Assembly (NCBI GenBank): GCA_963922205.1
Contig: CAWUHX010000017.1
Span: 62,001 to 126,000, forward strand
DNA length: 64,000 bases
Direction of reading: 5' to 3'
Source: Romanomermis culicivorax
Lineage: Eukaryota; Nematoda; Enoplea; Mermithida; Mermithidae
Under the pieces are notes generated by a model, which worked only from the letters and a program-made list of their open reading frames with translations, made no database searches and had not been told where the DNA came from. A program made the position numbers and the translations under genes. Positions 10,818 through 22,222 of this stretch are shown in pieces; position 1 is the stretch's first letter; each line of letters opens with the position of its first letter.

Positions 10818-12352
10818 AAAAAAGGATATGCATTCTTGGATAGTTGCTAAACTAGAAAAAGAAGGGGGCCAGATTTTTAAGAACCTAGGTTAAAGTTGGA
10901 AAAAATTCACTTTCGTTATATTGGATTTTCATTCAAAGTATATTTTGCAGCATCATGCATTTTGTTCTTCCCTGGCATCAACTACAGTAACATTTTTCCA
11001 TATGAAAATTATATGCACATGACTCATTGTAAAGAAATGGTAAACCAATAACATTCTAACACCCAACCGAATCAAAACTCCTGCCCCTCACACTTAGCTG
11101 AAGAACAGCGATGGAGGAATATTTCAGTCATTTTCAGAACTATAAACATGAGTATAATCTCAACATCGGGATTGAGTTGCTGATCCTCAGTTGGAGCTAA
11201 TAGCAATGTAGACATCATTTTCTTCCAGTGCACAATCAGTACTTATTTCAGGATTAACTAATACTGAGGTTTAAATTTCGAGTTTTTTTTAAGAATCGCA
11301 GATATTTTTATAATTCGCTTTAGAGATGAGAAAATTATGCGAAAATGTTAGTGCAGAGCTGGAGATAATCTCGACATTGAGCTCGTTATAATCCTGATGA
11401 CATTCAAATCATACCAAACTTGAGGTCAAACCGAGTCACCTTTTTGTTTGAGATTATCTTGAGCTCGAGCGTAGACCCCTTTAGTACAACAGGACCTTGG
11501 TGACAGTCATTGGGCACCGATCTGCAAATGGGAGAACAGGGCAAAGCATACAAAATTCCCCTGATTCAGCCATGCCTATATTAGGGTTGTGCACGCCAAA
11601 TACCGTACCCAGTCCTCCGCCACCAAACTCGCACTCCCACGGCAACAGTACGACTTTTTTGAAAGCAGGACTAGAGCGACAGGGATGGGTGAAATTGCTT
11701 TCCGTCAGCAAAAAGTGTTCTTTTTGCAAGTTTCAGTTTAAATCCAAAAACTGTGAATGATGCTATTTTGTTGAATAGTTAAATAAAAGATAATAAATTT
11801 GCTTATAGCTTGTAATCAGAAGAACTTACGGAGTGAATTCTATACCATATGTTATGCAAAACGAGTGAATTAAACATATCTTGCACAATCGATTTAGTTC
11901 TAAGACTTTGTGCTGTAGCTTTTTTTCCAAGAAAAACTGAGTGGGATTTTATGTGCCACTTTTCCACTGTTGATTCCTTTTTGTTGACACCAAATTCAGT
12001 AAAAAGTTCAACAAAGTTGGAAGCTTACATGTATAAAGGGGGACATGAGGGTACAAACTGCTCCAAGGGCTTTGAAACTAGAAAATTCGTTATGAAAAAA
12101 AATTTTTTGGTCAATTTTTTCGGATTTTTTGTCTAAAAAAGCCAAAAAACAAAAGTTCACCCCTGTACCCTCCCCAAAATTTTGGAGATCCAGATGTTGG
12201 AAAGTGATGCACTCAGCAGAATATACTCTTTCACAGACATGGAACATTTTTTTAGAAAGAATGAAAATCTAATATAACGAAAGTGAATTTTTTCCAACTT
12301 TAACCCAAGTTCTCAAAAATCTAGTCCACTTCTTTTCCTATATGCCTTTTAT
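10818..12352. mobile_element. Element with about 100-bp inverted arms nested in foldback copy 2
   Basis: The arms at about 10818-10935 and 12254-12352 are inverted copies. They share GGTTAAAGTTGGAAAAAATT followed by CACTTTCGTTATATT. No transposase is visible inside, and no clean target duplication was found, so the true ends may lie slightly outside. A GC-rich block from 12630 to 12945 with ATCCGC repeats lies beyond it and may be a separate element. Confidence 0.6.
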
Positions 12353-12629
12353 TTTGCCATGTAATTTTATTGTTATTACTGGTAATTTTTCTTGCTCAAA
12401 TATGTGACCAAATTTTTATGTCTAGTTTAATTTTATGTGATTTCTACTTTTTCCTGTGTTTTAATATTGTAATTTGTATTATTTTAATTTTTCTCGCATT
12501 GTTGTACATTTTTGTTTGTTTTAATATCATTGTACACATTTAGTTACTGGTTGTTGTATATATTTGTTTATTATGTTTTTGTACATATTCAATTTTTTTA
12601 GATAAATTCTAGTGTACATAATGCATACG

Positions 12630-13380
12630 AATCCGCATTGAGACGGGTTTTTCAACCTTGAAATTAATAATTAGGATATCCGCGTATCTGCACTACATAT
12701 CCGCCAAACTAGCAGCCACTTATGACAAAAAATTTGAAAGTTGATGACAGAATATCCGCAATCCGCAAGACATAGACATGCTGATGGTGGATCTTCGCAT
12801 TTTTTGTATCCACCAATTAGACGTCAATATCTGCTCGGAAAAGGCGGGAGCAGTTATGCGGATTCCCCATCGGCCATAAATATCGGCATCCGCCGATTAG
12901 ACCATATCCGCCATCCCCATCCGCACGTGGATTCCGCCGAATAGTGATATTGGCATTATGCTGCAAAAAAATATTTTTTTGAAACCGAATTATATAACAA
13001 AATTGCCAAATTTCGCTTTTTCCGGGACCTTGGACCATCGTATAATTGAATTGACGCGATATTTTAAAAAATGAAAAAACGCATTTGAGATTGCATCTCC
13101 AAGACGCTTAGGCCGAAGTATGGAGCTTGGATATGCCACACTCATTGTGGGGCATGGTGGGACTGGGGACCCTTAAAAAGTGCGTTTTCTGCATATTTAT
13201 TGGGACCTACCGAGCACCACTAGCAGGTAGAGACGAAATGACAACAGACACCCCATACTTTGCCCCTATGCCCGAAATTATGAAAAAAACCCGGATACCG
13301 TTTTGACTCTAGGAGGACGGACATGAAATTTGAGGGCCAAGTATAGTATAGGTTGAAGCAATCACGCCACCTAATGATAC
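12630..13380. repeat. Repeat block with reiterated ATCCGC word
   Basis: ATCCGC, or its variants, recurs at 12632, 12677, 12700, 12756, 12892, 12907 and 12916, with GCGGAT as the inverse at 12857. This is the same style as other subterminal-repeat elements here, but I could not define its ends. The remainder to 13380 shows no gene. Confidence 0.4.
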
Positions 13381-13762
13381 CTTAATTTTCATATTTATTA
13401 TGAAAATGATGCTTGCGTTTACGCTAACGGATAGAACTTTTTATCATTCGCTGTATTGAGATTCGCTCTTTTGAGACTTCGTTGTTTTGAGAATCGCCGT
13501 TTTTAGACTTCGCTATTTTGAGAATCCGCTGTATTGCGACTTCGCTGTAATGAGAATCGCTGTTTTGAGTCTCGTTATTTTGATTTTCGCTGTTGTGTGT
13601 TTCGCTGTAGTGGAGACAAGCCCTCTGAAAACCAGGCTCGGGAGCTGTTTCCTTCTATGTCAGTATTAAGACTAGAGGGCACTGATATAGTGCATCGCCG
13701 AATTTCAGTTAGTATTACGGTTTACATGTTGCTGTAAACTCTTATTTTGCAATTCCCTCCAG

Positions 13763-14783
13763 GCGCGATTATCAAGACATCCAATTATGCTATTGGCTCC
13801 CATCACTGCTGGACCAGCTTCTATCGTGGATTCATCGAGGCAGTTAGGCCTTTGTGGTTTATTGAGGAAGAGCGGCGAACAGTATTTAAATTTATTAGAG
13901 GCGTTGGAGAAAGACGAAGCCGGCGGCGTAGCCTTGAATTTGAGATGTTTAGCCGAACAGTTGCGCCAGATAACGCCTCGCCTGAGAGATCAGGTTAATC
14001 TCATTAGCATCTTTTTAGAGTATTTTTCGAACGATTTCGATTTAAAAAAGTATTTTGATCATTTCCGGCGAAGAATAACTTTTGACTTCTTTCGTATAGA
14101 GTAGAGAAATAACCCAGTTTTTTTAAATGTTCAGTTTTCTGCTGCAGCCAACATTTTCTTATTTTTTTCTGCCCTAAAATTTAATTATACCGTAATAAAA
14201 CTTCTAGGAAAATCAAGTGGTTACCATGCTAAGTTCACTGCGTGATGCAAACAAAGTTATATCCTTACGCGGAACACTGGTGGACAATAATGATTATAAA
14301 GAATTTACCGACGCATTGTCCGATTACCAGAAACAACTAATCGCTTACGATATTCAGCTCGAGTAAGCTTGTTTATCAGAGATACACGGCGAAAATTTTG
14401 CACGTGGATGAAGTGGGAATTTAGGGAAATATTTCCCTCAGAAAGACCACCTCTGACAGGAAAACCTGATTGGCCAATTTTTGTTCTAAACAGATCTGGT
14501 AGGGGTATTTTGAATTTTCAGGTCGTATTTATACTCCCTTATGCACATCTACGCTATTTATGCTAATTTATGACATAACACCGCTCTCTATTTTCAGAGC
14601 TGAAATGAAAAGACAAGAATCGCGGCCTAAGATGAAAGAAGCTGTAAAAACTAATTAAGTTTAAGTTAGCTAATTTTAACTTCTTACATTTATCAGAAAA
14701 TAGATCAACTAAGATCGAAAGTCGTAAAAATGATAAAAACTTCTTGCCGATCGGATGTTAATGAACGTGACAATGATTCAAAA
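13763..14783 (+). CDS. Unknown helical protein, four chained exons (incomplete at both ends)
   Basis: Exons are 13763-13993, 14208-14362, 14598-14643 and 14697-14783, with GT-AG sites and compatible phases (0, 2, 0, 0), giving about 173 residues. Exon 1 starts ARLSRHPIMLLAPITAGP and continues as a leucine-rich helix (GLCGLLRKSGEQYLNLLEAL, then ALNLRCLAEQLRQ). Exon 2 is also helical (VVTMLSSLRDANKVISLRG..YKEFTDALSDYQKQLIAYDI). Exons 3-4 are charged. Codon use is like the confident genes (many TCG, CGN and GCG codons), unlike the surrounding repeats. I do not recognise the family; a scaffold or coiled-coil role would be a guess. No 5' exon was found because the 4 kb upstream is mobile DNA. The intron of 53 bp before exon 4 is short but has good sites. 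Confidence 0.6.
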
Positions 14784-15116
14784 GTAAGCAAATTTAGCTG
14801 TATACCGCAGCGCAACAAAAAGTAATGAAAACCGATTTTTTACTTTACTTAAACAGAGAAGACGCTCGTTTTAACAGAAATTTTATCAAATAGCACAGCT
14901 TCGCGTAATGGTTTTGAACCTGATTCAAACGTTCTTTTTCCCAAAGAATAATCTCCGCAGAAAAATAATAGAAGGATGTAAATGTCGTTTCAAGAATTTC
15001 TCTCGATATAAACCATAAATTTTGACATTCACAAATTTTTTCGACCAATTGACCTCTTACCTCGGCGTCTAGATTCAAAATACGAATGTAGTTTGCAGTG
15101 ATTTAGAGCGTTCAGA

Positions 15117-15416
15117 AGAGTCAATAAAAAGAAAATAAAAGCACTTTCTATTATTCTTTTTTCGAATGATGATCCGACTTTACTGGACGTAAAACAAATT
15201 ACTAAATCGAGATTACCTCATCATCAAGAATCTCGCGAACGACTTTCTACAAGAACAGTGCAAGACGATAAATTGGACGAAGTTGCTCCCGATAAGCAGC
15301 CCGTAGCATCAAATGATGATTCCCCAAAAGTACCGTTCGATTTAAATCTACCAAAGCAAACTACTTTAATAGCATGTGCAAAAGAAAAGCGATCTGACAG
15401 GGGAACACAAGATCCA
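15117..15416 (+). CDS. Candidate further exon of the unknown gene (disordered region)
   Basis: The stretch is open for 100 codons and ends at a good donor (CCA|gtaagt). It encodes a polar, probably disordered stretch: NDDPTLLDVKQITKSRLP, then DEVAPDKQPVASNDD, then LNLPKQTTLIACAKEKR. The acceptor is uncertain. The AG at 15114-15115 gives a phase that does not join exon 4 (end 14783) directly, so an exon may be missing at 14850-15100 or the model is wrong. Coding is inferred from codon use. Confidence 0.45.
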
Positions 15417-15600
15417 GTAAGTTCCGCATCATTTATTTAAAAATTACACCCATGTCCTTGTCTTATCTTCCTTTTAGATTTGCGCTTTCTCCGTTCATTT
15501 ATTTCAAATTTATTTTTGCTTCTTTTCTTTCGCTAGAGTACTAATATTTATTATTTCGTGTTGTTTGACATTTTCAATTGCTTGCTGATTCTTCGAATTA

Positions 15601-15845
15601 TAGTCTGTTTTTTATAAAATGCTTCCAAATAGAAAAGTGACACAAATCAGTACTGTCGTCTAAAACCTTTACGTAGAGATCTTACCATGAAATTTTTCAC
15701 TCGAAAAATTTCTAAAGGTGAGGTTAGTATGCTCACAAATTTTCAGTCCCATACGATGTATTGTTTATCAGAAAATCATGAAAATCTGAAAAACTACTTA
15801 CTCTCCACTTTCATTATTCAGAAGCATTTCTAAAAAAACAGATTA
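15601..15845. mobile_element. TA-flanked MITE, copy C
   Basis: The 245-bp element has ends TAGTCTGTTTTTTATAAAAT and its inverse at AAAACAGATTA, and is flanked by TA (15599-15600 and 15846-15847). It is the most complete match to copy A at 7233-7466. Confidence 0.75.
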
Positions 15846-16167
15846 TAGGTTCCGCACCTGTCTAATTTTTCTGCTGTGATGCCTGTTCGACCGTTATGCT
15901 CTTGCTATTGTTCCACCGTTATATGTTTTGGTTATTTTTCACATTTCTCTTACGTGTTTCCGCAAATCCTTTAGATTTTCCAAGTTCTCCGTTTTACCCG
16001 TTAGAATTCCGTTTTTATTGTATCTCGTCGATTACCATGCTTTCAGGCTTCTTCCTGGTTTCGATTTGCTTACGGTTCAAGGATATTGTGTTGCTTGTTG
16101 TTTCTGTCGGCATGTTTTTGCTCATTTCATATTGTGAACGTCATTTATTCGTCAATTATCACCGCAG

Positions 16168-16301
16168 TGGACGATTGCGAAGCTGCCAATACGTTATGCA
16201 AACGGTTTAATACGTGCTGTTTCAGCATCTGCGGAGCGAATCGCTTGAATATTTTATTGAGTAAACTGATCACGATTAATATTGAAAATAATATCGGCTA
16301 A
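16168..16301 (+). CDS. Candidate 3'-terminal exon, cysteine-rich tail
   Basis: After the acceptor TATCACCGCAG (ends 16167) an open stretch ends at TAA (16299-16301). It reads DDCEAANTLCKRFNTCCFSI followed by CGANRLNILLSKL. It could end the gene at 13763-14783. A pyrimidine-rich hydrophobic frame lies just upstream (15896-16167) and could be coding membrane segments or simply intron. I favour intron for that part. The family is not recognised. Confidence 0.35.
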
Positions 16302-16784
16302 AAATGACGATACTAAAGACTTTCTTAATGCCATAGTTTCAAAATATATCTATTTTTCTATATTCCTTTCATTTTGCAATGATATACAGTGATCCCTTGA
16401 AAGTACGTTCTACGAAAAAAACTAGCAGTCAATAAAAATTTCCTTCATTTATCTGGTTAAATGGCTAAAATTTCTCAAGGGGCATTCAGGTATCGACGCA
16501 GTTCGGTTTAAATTGACACTGAATAAGCATAATGTTCTTTCAATGATTTTGGCCATTTCCGATTCTCATAAAGAAATTTAGCGTTTTTCTACAGCACACA
16601 TGTTTCTTTAGCTAAAAGTTTCGTATCAAATAGAATCTATATTTTAAACTTTCCGCAGCAATCGCGTCTCATTGGAACCGAGTGCTGGGGTATGTGTTTC
16701 TAATGACGTTTTTAACGCGTGTATTAATGTTTATTACATTTATATTTCGAAGAACGATATACTGTATAAATAGGAGAGAGTTTT

Positions 16785-18660
16785 GGATGACGACCGACCA
16801 GTGTTTTTTGTTTGTGCACGCTCGGACATTTGTGCCGATTGGCACAAAGGTCCAAAAAAATTTGTGCCAATGGCTCGAAAAAAATTTTTTCACCCCAAAA
16901 CCATACTGAAAACATTTAAAAAGTTTTATGCCAAAAGTTTGATAAAATTAAGATATTTTTACCACAAAGAATGGCAGACAGTGTTTTTTTTTTGTGCCAA
17001 AACATGGTTTTTGGCACAAAAAAATTTGGAATGGCACAAAAAATTTTGAGCGTTTGTGCCAATTGGCACAAATTTTTTGGCAGGTCCGTCAAACATTAAA
17101 TTTCCTTGATTTTTAGACGTTTTAGGGGCTGAAAATGCAAAAAATTTTCGGCGCTCCGCGCCGAATCAATGAATATAATATTTCCTATTCGTATATTTGA
17201 CCCAAACGGGAACGATTTCTCTTTGAACAGTGTATTAGTATCGTTGCAGCAAACTTTATAGGCTGTCAAGACTGATGAGTGAAAAGAAATTCTGAATATT
17301 CTCTCTTCATTCAGTCAGATTCGGATTTAAAACTGAAATTGTGTGTTTGATTGATGATTCAAATAGAAAAATCGATGTCGTTGATAATGGCACAATGTTT
17401 CGATCGAAAATTAACACGATTTTCGACTTTATTTTCTCTAGTCTTTACATGGTTGTTAAATACACATAACATAGATATTCGTTCGTAGTCGAAAATTGAA
17501 TCAATTTGAACTTCCTGAACAATTCTAGAGCTATGTAAATTGTTTCAGCATTCCATTTCTTTTTGGGATTTCGTGAACTATTTTGTTGCACAGTTTTTTC
17601 TCTTCTCACTGACATGGTTAGCTGAGAAATAGGTTGGGCACAATTTTTACAAAAAATTAATGCATTAAACAATAACTTTTTATCAAACTTTTGGCCTAAA
17701 ACTTTTCCACAGTTTTCAGTATGTCTCTAGTGAAAAAAATTTTTTTGTGCCATTGGCACAAATTTTTTTGGCCTCTTGTGCCAATTGGCACAAATGTCCG
17801 TGCACAAAAAAAAAAAAACGCTGGACAGAGCACTAGCATCGATTTGATTGGTCGAAAAAATCCCATCCCATCATCAATTTCATCTCATTCATCCTTCATT
17901 TCAATTCATTTCAATTTCGTTGAAACTATTTACTGCGTTAATTTGATTGGTCGAAAAAATGTTTCCTGCATCTTAAGTCTTAACCGCAAATTAAATTATT
18001 TTCAATATTTTCCATTTTATAACGCATAGGAATGCATCTCTGGGCAGAAGACACTGTAACCTAATTATAACGGCCGTCAGGCTCCAGGTTGCACTGTGCA
18101 ATTTGACACAGAAAATTTGGTTGTACAGCCCGAAATTTGGTTGCTGTGTGCAAAAAAAACCTGCATTTCGGTTCCCAGTACGACCACTGAATGAACAGAG
18201 GAAGTCAAGAATTGCTATTCATTCATCGGTAATGGACAAGGTCAAGCTATAGCTGCAGTGATACAAATATACCATTCGAAGGTAATTCGCTGTCGTTCGA
18301 GGCAAATCTCGGCGCGCAGCGCCGAAAGAATTTTGCGCTTTCAACCCCTAGGCTAAAATCACTAAAAATCAAGGAAATTTTGCCCTAGATCAGCGAAAAA
18401 ATTTGTGCCAATTGGCACAAAAGCTCAAAATTTTTTATGCCATTCCAAATTCTTTTGTGTCAAAAACCATGTTTTGACACAAAAAAACACTGATGACGAC
18501 GCCATGTTTTTGTTTGCATTGCAACGGTTTTTTTTGTGCATGGACGTTTGTGCCAATATTGGCACAAAGGGCCAAAAAATTGTCAATGGCACAAAAAAAA
18601 TTTTTACCCTAAAAACACACTGAAAATCTTCAAAAAGTTTTAAGCCAAAAGTTTGATAAA
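16785..18660. mobile_element. Interleaved cluster of hAT-like ends with TTTGTGCCAATTGGCACAAA palindromes
   Basis: Two kinds of ends occur. Type 1 (CAGTGTTTTTTG..GTGCACG) starts at 16799, ends inverted at about 17824, and recurs directly at about 18495-18660. Type 2 (CAGTGTTTTTTTTTTGTGCC..ACATGG) starts at 16978 and ends inverted at about 18492. The pairs interlock instead of nesting. The sequence ATGACGAC flanks the first left end (16787-16794) and follows the type-2 right end (18493-18500). The 20-bp palindrome or near copies lie at 16829, 17053, 17776, 18402 and 18547. No transposase is seen. Open frames here are palindrome artefacts. Confidence 0.7.
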
Positions 18661-19155
18661 AATATAGAAACTAATGATACTTTCCTCCGCACCGCACTGA
18701 TTTGCATAAAAATCAGGCCTACCTTAATTTTATCCAACCACGTCAGTGGTATAAGAAAAACTGATCGAAGAAAACGGTTTCGATTCGAAAAGAAATCGAA
18801 TGCTGCAAGAATTCAGATTATTATAGAATTTGTCAGCAAGTTTATAGGTACTTTTCTTTAATTTTCGGCTATGTATTTCCTTCTAGCAACGATGTAAAGA
18901 TTAAATCAGATAATGTCTATAATTCCTTTTTCCTGAATAAACCTAGGTCAAAAGTTGCGTGAACTTTTGGTCCAAGAATTCTGATAACAGTGACCAATGT
19001 CAAATTTTCTCTTTGAATCAACTTTCAGTTCCCAATCGCACTGAATGAGAGAACTTCTATTCATACATCAGTCATTGCCAATCTCAACGTTTGTTGCGAA
19101 TAGAATTCGCCCGCGTTCAAGACAAATAAAAGTAGTTAATAGGACTCATTGACAT
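18661..19155. other. No gene seen
   Basis: AT-rich spacer between the CAGTG cluster and the LINE fragment. Stretches similar to 17220-17340 and 23020-23130 (GATCGAAGAAAACGGTTTCG-like) suggest old repeat DNA. Confidence 0.5.
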
Positions 19156-19202
19156 GTGAATTTATCAATTTTATATCATGGATATAAAATTGATAAATTC
19201 AC
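19156..19202. repeat. Perfect 22-bp hairpin at the 5' edge of the LINE fragment
   Basis: The 22-bp arms 19156-19177 and 19181-19202 are perfectly complementary with a 3-nt loop (ATG). The right arm overlaps the codons of the reverse-transcriptase fragment, so the left arm looks like an inverted copy of the LINE's own sequence made at truncation. Confidence 0.85.
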
Positions 19203-19467
19203 AATGAATTGGATTTGTGACTTCCTTACAAATAGAACTCAATGTGTAAAACTAAGTAATACCATTTCTGCTCCAACTCCAATAATGAGTGGTGTTCCTC
19301 AAGGAAGTGTGTTAGGTCCAACATTGTTCCTGATATTTATAAATGATCTGAGTGATATAATTAAAAGTTATCTCTATCTATTTGCAGATGATGCTAAAAT
19401 ATTTAATGATGCGTGTAATACAGTATTAATCCAGGAAGATTTAAACAGTTTCTATAAATGCTCTGAG

Positions 19468-19667
19468 CAGGGCTTTTTTTTCCGTACCGATCGATCCATA
19501 CCGTACGGAAATCCAGTGAAAAAATTTCCGTACCGCCTAACTTATTTCCGTATGGCGCAAAAATAGTTAAGTTAGTTAAAAAATAGTTCCGTACCGTACG
19601 GAAATTCCTATAAAATTTTTCCGTACCACCTGAAAAAAATCCGTACTGTACGGAAAAAAAACCCCTG
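19468..19667. mobile_element. 200-bp hAT-like MITE inside the LINE RT
   Basis: Ends CAGGGCTTTTTTTTCCGTAC and the inverse of CAGGGGTTTTTTTTCCGTAC, one mismatch in 20. The perfect 8-bp duplication GCTCTGAG is at 19460-19467 and 19668-19675. The subterminal word is CCGTACCGTACGG. Insert plus one duplication is 208 bp (+1 frame), exactly the frame difference between the RT halves on either side. Confidence 0.95.
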
Positions 19668-20270
19668 GCTCTGAGGAATGGCAACCTAGTACGTCATTGC
19701 CTAAATGTGCAGTCTTACATTTTGGGAAAAATAATCCATCAAATCGGTACACAATTAGTGAATGTGATCTTGATGCTGTCACTGAAATGAAGGATCTTGG
19801 TGTTTATGTTGATGAAAAACTCAGTATTGTTCCGCAGTGTGATTACATGATCAAGAAGACTTCTGGGCTATCAAATCTAATTTTTAAATGTTTCAACTCA
19901 AATATAAATGAATTAAAAATCAGGGCATTTAAAACTTATGTTTGCCCAATCCTTGAGAATGGTAGTCCTATTTGGAATCCTTCTCTAATGGGTGAAATAC
20001 AAAGGGTAGAGAAAGTTCGGAGGTGGTTCACAAAATGATTATATGGCTTTAACTCTAGGAACTATCAAGAAAGATTGGAGTCCGCCAGTCTGCATTCTCT
20101 TGAATTTAGGAGAACTATAACTGATTTATGCTATGTTTATTCTATAATCTGTAACAGCATTTTAGACTCAGATAATTTTTTTGTATACAGTAATTTTAAC
20201 TATCGTATTAACAACCCATATAAATTATATAAGACAAAATTTCGTATGCGATTACTTGAAAAAGATTTTT

Positions 20271-20545
20271 GTAATTTGGAAGAGCATCTACAGCGCTGCG
20301 CCCGAAGCTCTTCCAAATGTTTCGGCGTGGCCACTGCCAATTTTGGCGTGGCCACCATCATCTGTAAAAACTCCCATAGTCCTTGTCACTACAGAAAAAT
20401 TCTACCTACTTCAAGAATCGAATCTGGTCCACCAGCCTATGGACTCAATGCATTTACCACTACACAATTTCACCAGAAAGTATAAACACTATATTCCTTC
20501 AAGACCCTTGATACTATTTCACCTAACAACTTCATTTGGAAGAGC
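20271..20545. repeat. Small repeat with TTTGGAAGAGC arms
   Basis: TTTGGAAGAGC occurs at 20275-20285, inverted at 20308-20318 and direct at 20535-20545. It marks a possible short insertion at the 3' edge of the LINE. The segment between has no assignable product. Confidence 0.45.
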
Positions 20546-20599
20546 CTGAGCAGCTGCTGTACCCTAAGGCTATGAGCCTATGGAAAATTTTAAAGGAAA

Positions 20600-22220
20600 A
20601 ATAAATGTATACTCACTAGTCACAGAAATCCATGCTCAAAATTAAAAAACAACTCATTACAATAATTAGGCTGAAGGCTGGGAACTGACTTATAAAATTT
20701 AGCCGATGTCCGCTCAATTGGGTGCAGGGTTGGCGGGCATTGGGTTTTTATGTTGATGAGTTTTTTGGGTTGGAAAATTGGGAATTCCTGGGTTTTTGGC
20801 AGGGTTTTCTTGCAATTTCGTTCCAATTGCGTCAGTTTTAGGCTTTTAAAACCCAATTTTTGTTTCGAAGAGAAAATAGAAAGGTTTGTATGAGTAACGT
20901 GTTCGGCGCGTAGCGCCGAAAATTTTTTGGGGACTTATTCTAGATTGCTGGAAAATGAATCTTTTCAACTTTTAATTCCAAGACTGTAGGTTTAATTTTT
21001 TAGCGAATTCAATGAATTTTCAGTTGACAGACCACAATTCAAAAACTAGAGGAAAGCAACCAATAATTTCCATTCTTTAACCAGCAAGATCTTCTACTTG
21101 GACTCAAAATGTTCTAATCATACAAATGTCAAAATGTTTTTGAAGGTCGCAAAAAATTTTTGGGAAATAACTGAGAAAAATCCTGCTTTCCGTTAAATTC
21201 GCCAAAAAACAACTCAAGATCAAACATTTATCCATGATATGTTGATAATTAAAATTTATAAGTATTAGCTAGGATCACATTTTCTAACCCTGCACTGGAA
21301 TAATACAGAAAATTTATTAAATAATTTAAATCCGGCGTGAAGTGTCAGAAGATTTTCACTATTTTTCATTTTATAACGCATAAAAATGCATCTCCGGAGA
21401 GTAAACCCTATAACCTAATCAAAAGGGCAGTCAGGCTTCAAGTTACACTGTGCAACTTGACAGAAAAAATTTGGTTGCAGAGCCCGAAATTTGGTTGTTG
21501 CGTGCAAAAAAAACTCTGATTTTTGAGGTTTTTAAGTAAAAAATTCATTTTTTCCATTTTGTTCTCAAGAATACAAATTTCTATCTGATTTAACAATGAA
21601 TTGAGAGTTGAGCCAACTGTAGTATATGCAATGCAGTCTCTTCTGACGCTGACATGACAACAGATTTGAGATGAGATTACACAACACAACAAAAAAAATC
21701 AAATGCCTCATGAATTTTCAATTCAGGAAACTTTTAGCCCTATTCGATTTGGTTCGTACGAGGGTTCTGTTGAGTTGGGTTATTCTAGTCTAAAAGCTAA
21801 AGTTTCGTATTTGATAAATTTAACTTGTGTTTGAATTGTTTTTTGGCTGATTCTTTTTTTTTGGCTGAAGTTGATGGTAGCTTATCTGAATATTAGGCGG
21901 ATTTTACTGCTGATTAGCAGTGCTAGTGAGCAATACACAGCATTACTTGTAACGGCTAAAATTTTTATCATACCTATACTACTCACAGTCATCAGCAGCT
22001 AGTGAGGTGACTTAAGCAGCATTAAAATTACGAGGAAGACGGCAGACCTCCTGGAGAGAGAGGCAGCTGGCAACTTTTAGGGTACAAAACTGGGATAAAA
22101 TTAAAGATTTTGACATTTTTCGGGGGCAGCAGGCAGCTAAGTCTAGGGGTGAAATGAGAACCCCCTAACATCCCCATTCAGTGCCCCGAAGTGTGCTGGT
22201 TGAGTGGCCGTAAGCAGTAT
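20600..22220. other. No host gene seen; old repeat DNA
   Basis: AT-rich sequence with one GGCGC core palindrome (20904-20918) and a segment (21330-21510) resembling 17980-18160 (CATTTTATAACGCATARRAATGCATCTC). Nothing coding could be supported. Confidence 0.5.
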
Positions 22221-22222
22221 GA

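Larger units (their letters stand above)
10209..13607. mobile_element. Foldback-like element, arm word CAGCGATTCTCAAAA, copy 2, interrupted
   Basis: The left end (10209-10242) and right arm (13448-13607) match copy 1 at 7841-8940. So does the interior at 10243-10780, with the same run from the CATGTGTTTT and ACGACATTACAGC motifs on. Copy 1 continues directly where copy 2 is broken near 10785-13380, so about 2.6 kb of other elements was inserted here. Confidence 0.75.
19156..20270 (+). pseudogene. LINE reverse transcriptase, 5'-truncated, interrupted and frameshifted
   Basis: This is a non-LTR retrotransposon RT fragment. It holds the domain run SGVPQGSVLGPTLFLIFIND and the catalytic box LFADDAKIF (about 19381-19407), then after an insert the distal part LGVYVDEKLS..., AFKTYVCPILENGSPIWNPS, and a tail typical of CR1/Jockey-like LINEs (RVEKVRR, RLESASLHSLEFRRT). 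It begins within the RT domain and lacks the endonuclease. A 200-bp hAT-like insertion splits it at 19468-19667. A further frameshift lies near 20030-20050 (+2 to +1 frame). It is dead as a mobile element. The exact clade is uncertain. Confidence 0.9.

Noticed and set aside
15896-16210. 104-codon frame with membrane-like segments
   Set aside because: Pyrimidine-rich sequence before an acceptor yields hydrophobic text in all frames; no clean splice sites. Kept only as a remark.
16682-17049. Overlapping frames on both strands around 16.7-17.0 kb
   Set aside because: Produced by TTTGTGCCAATTGGCACAAA palindromes, which read open on both strands.
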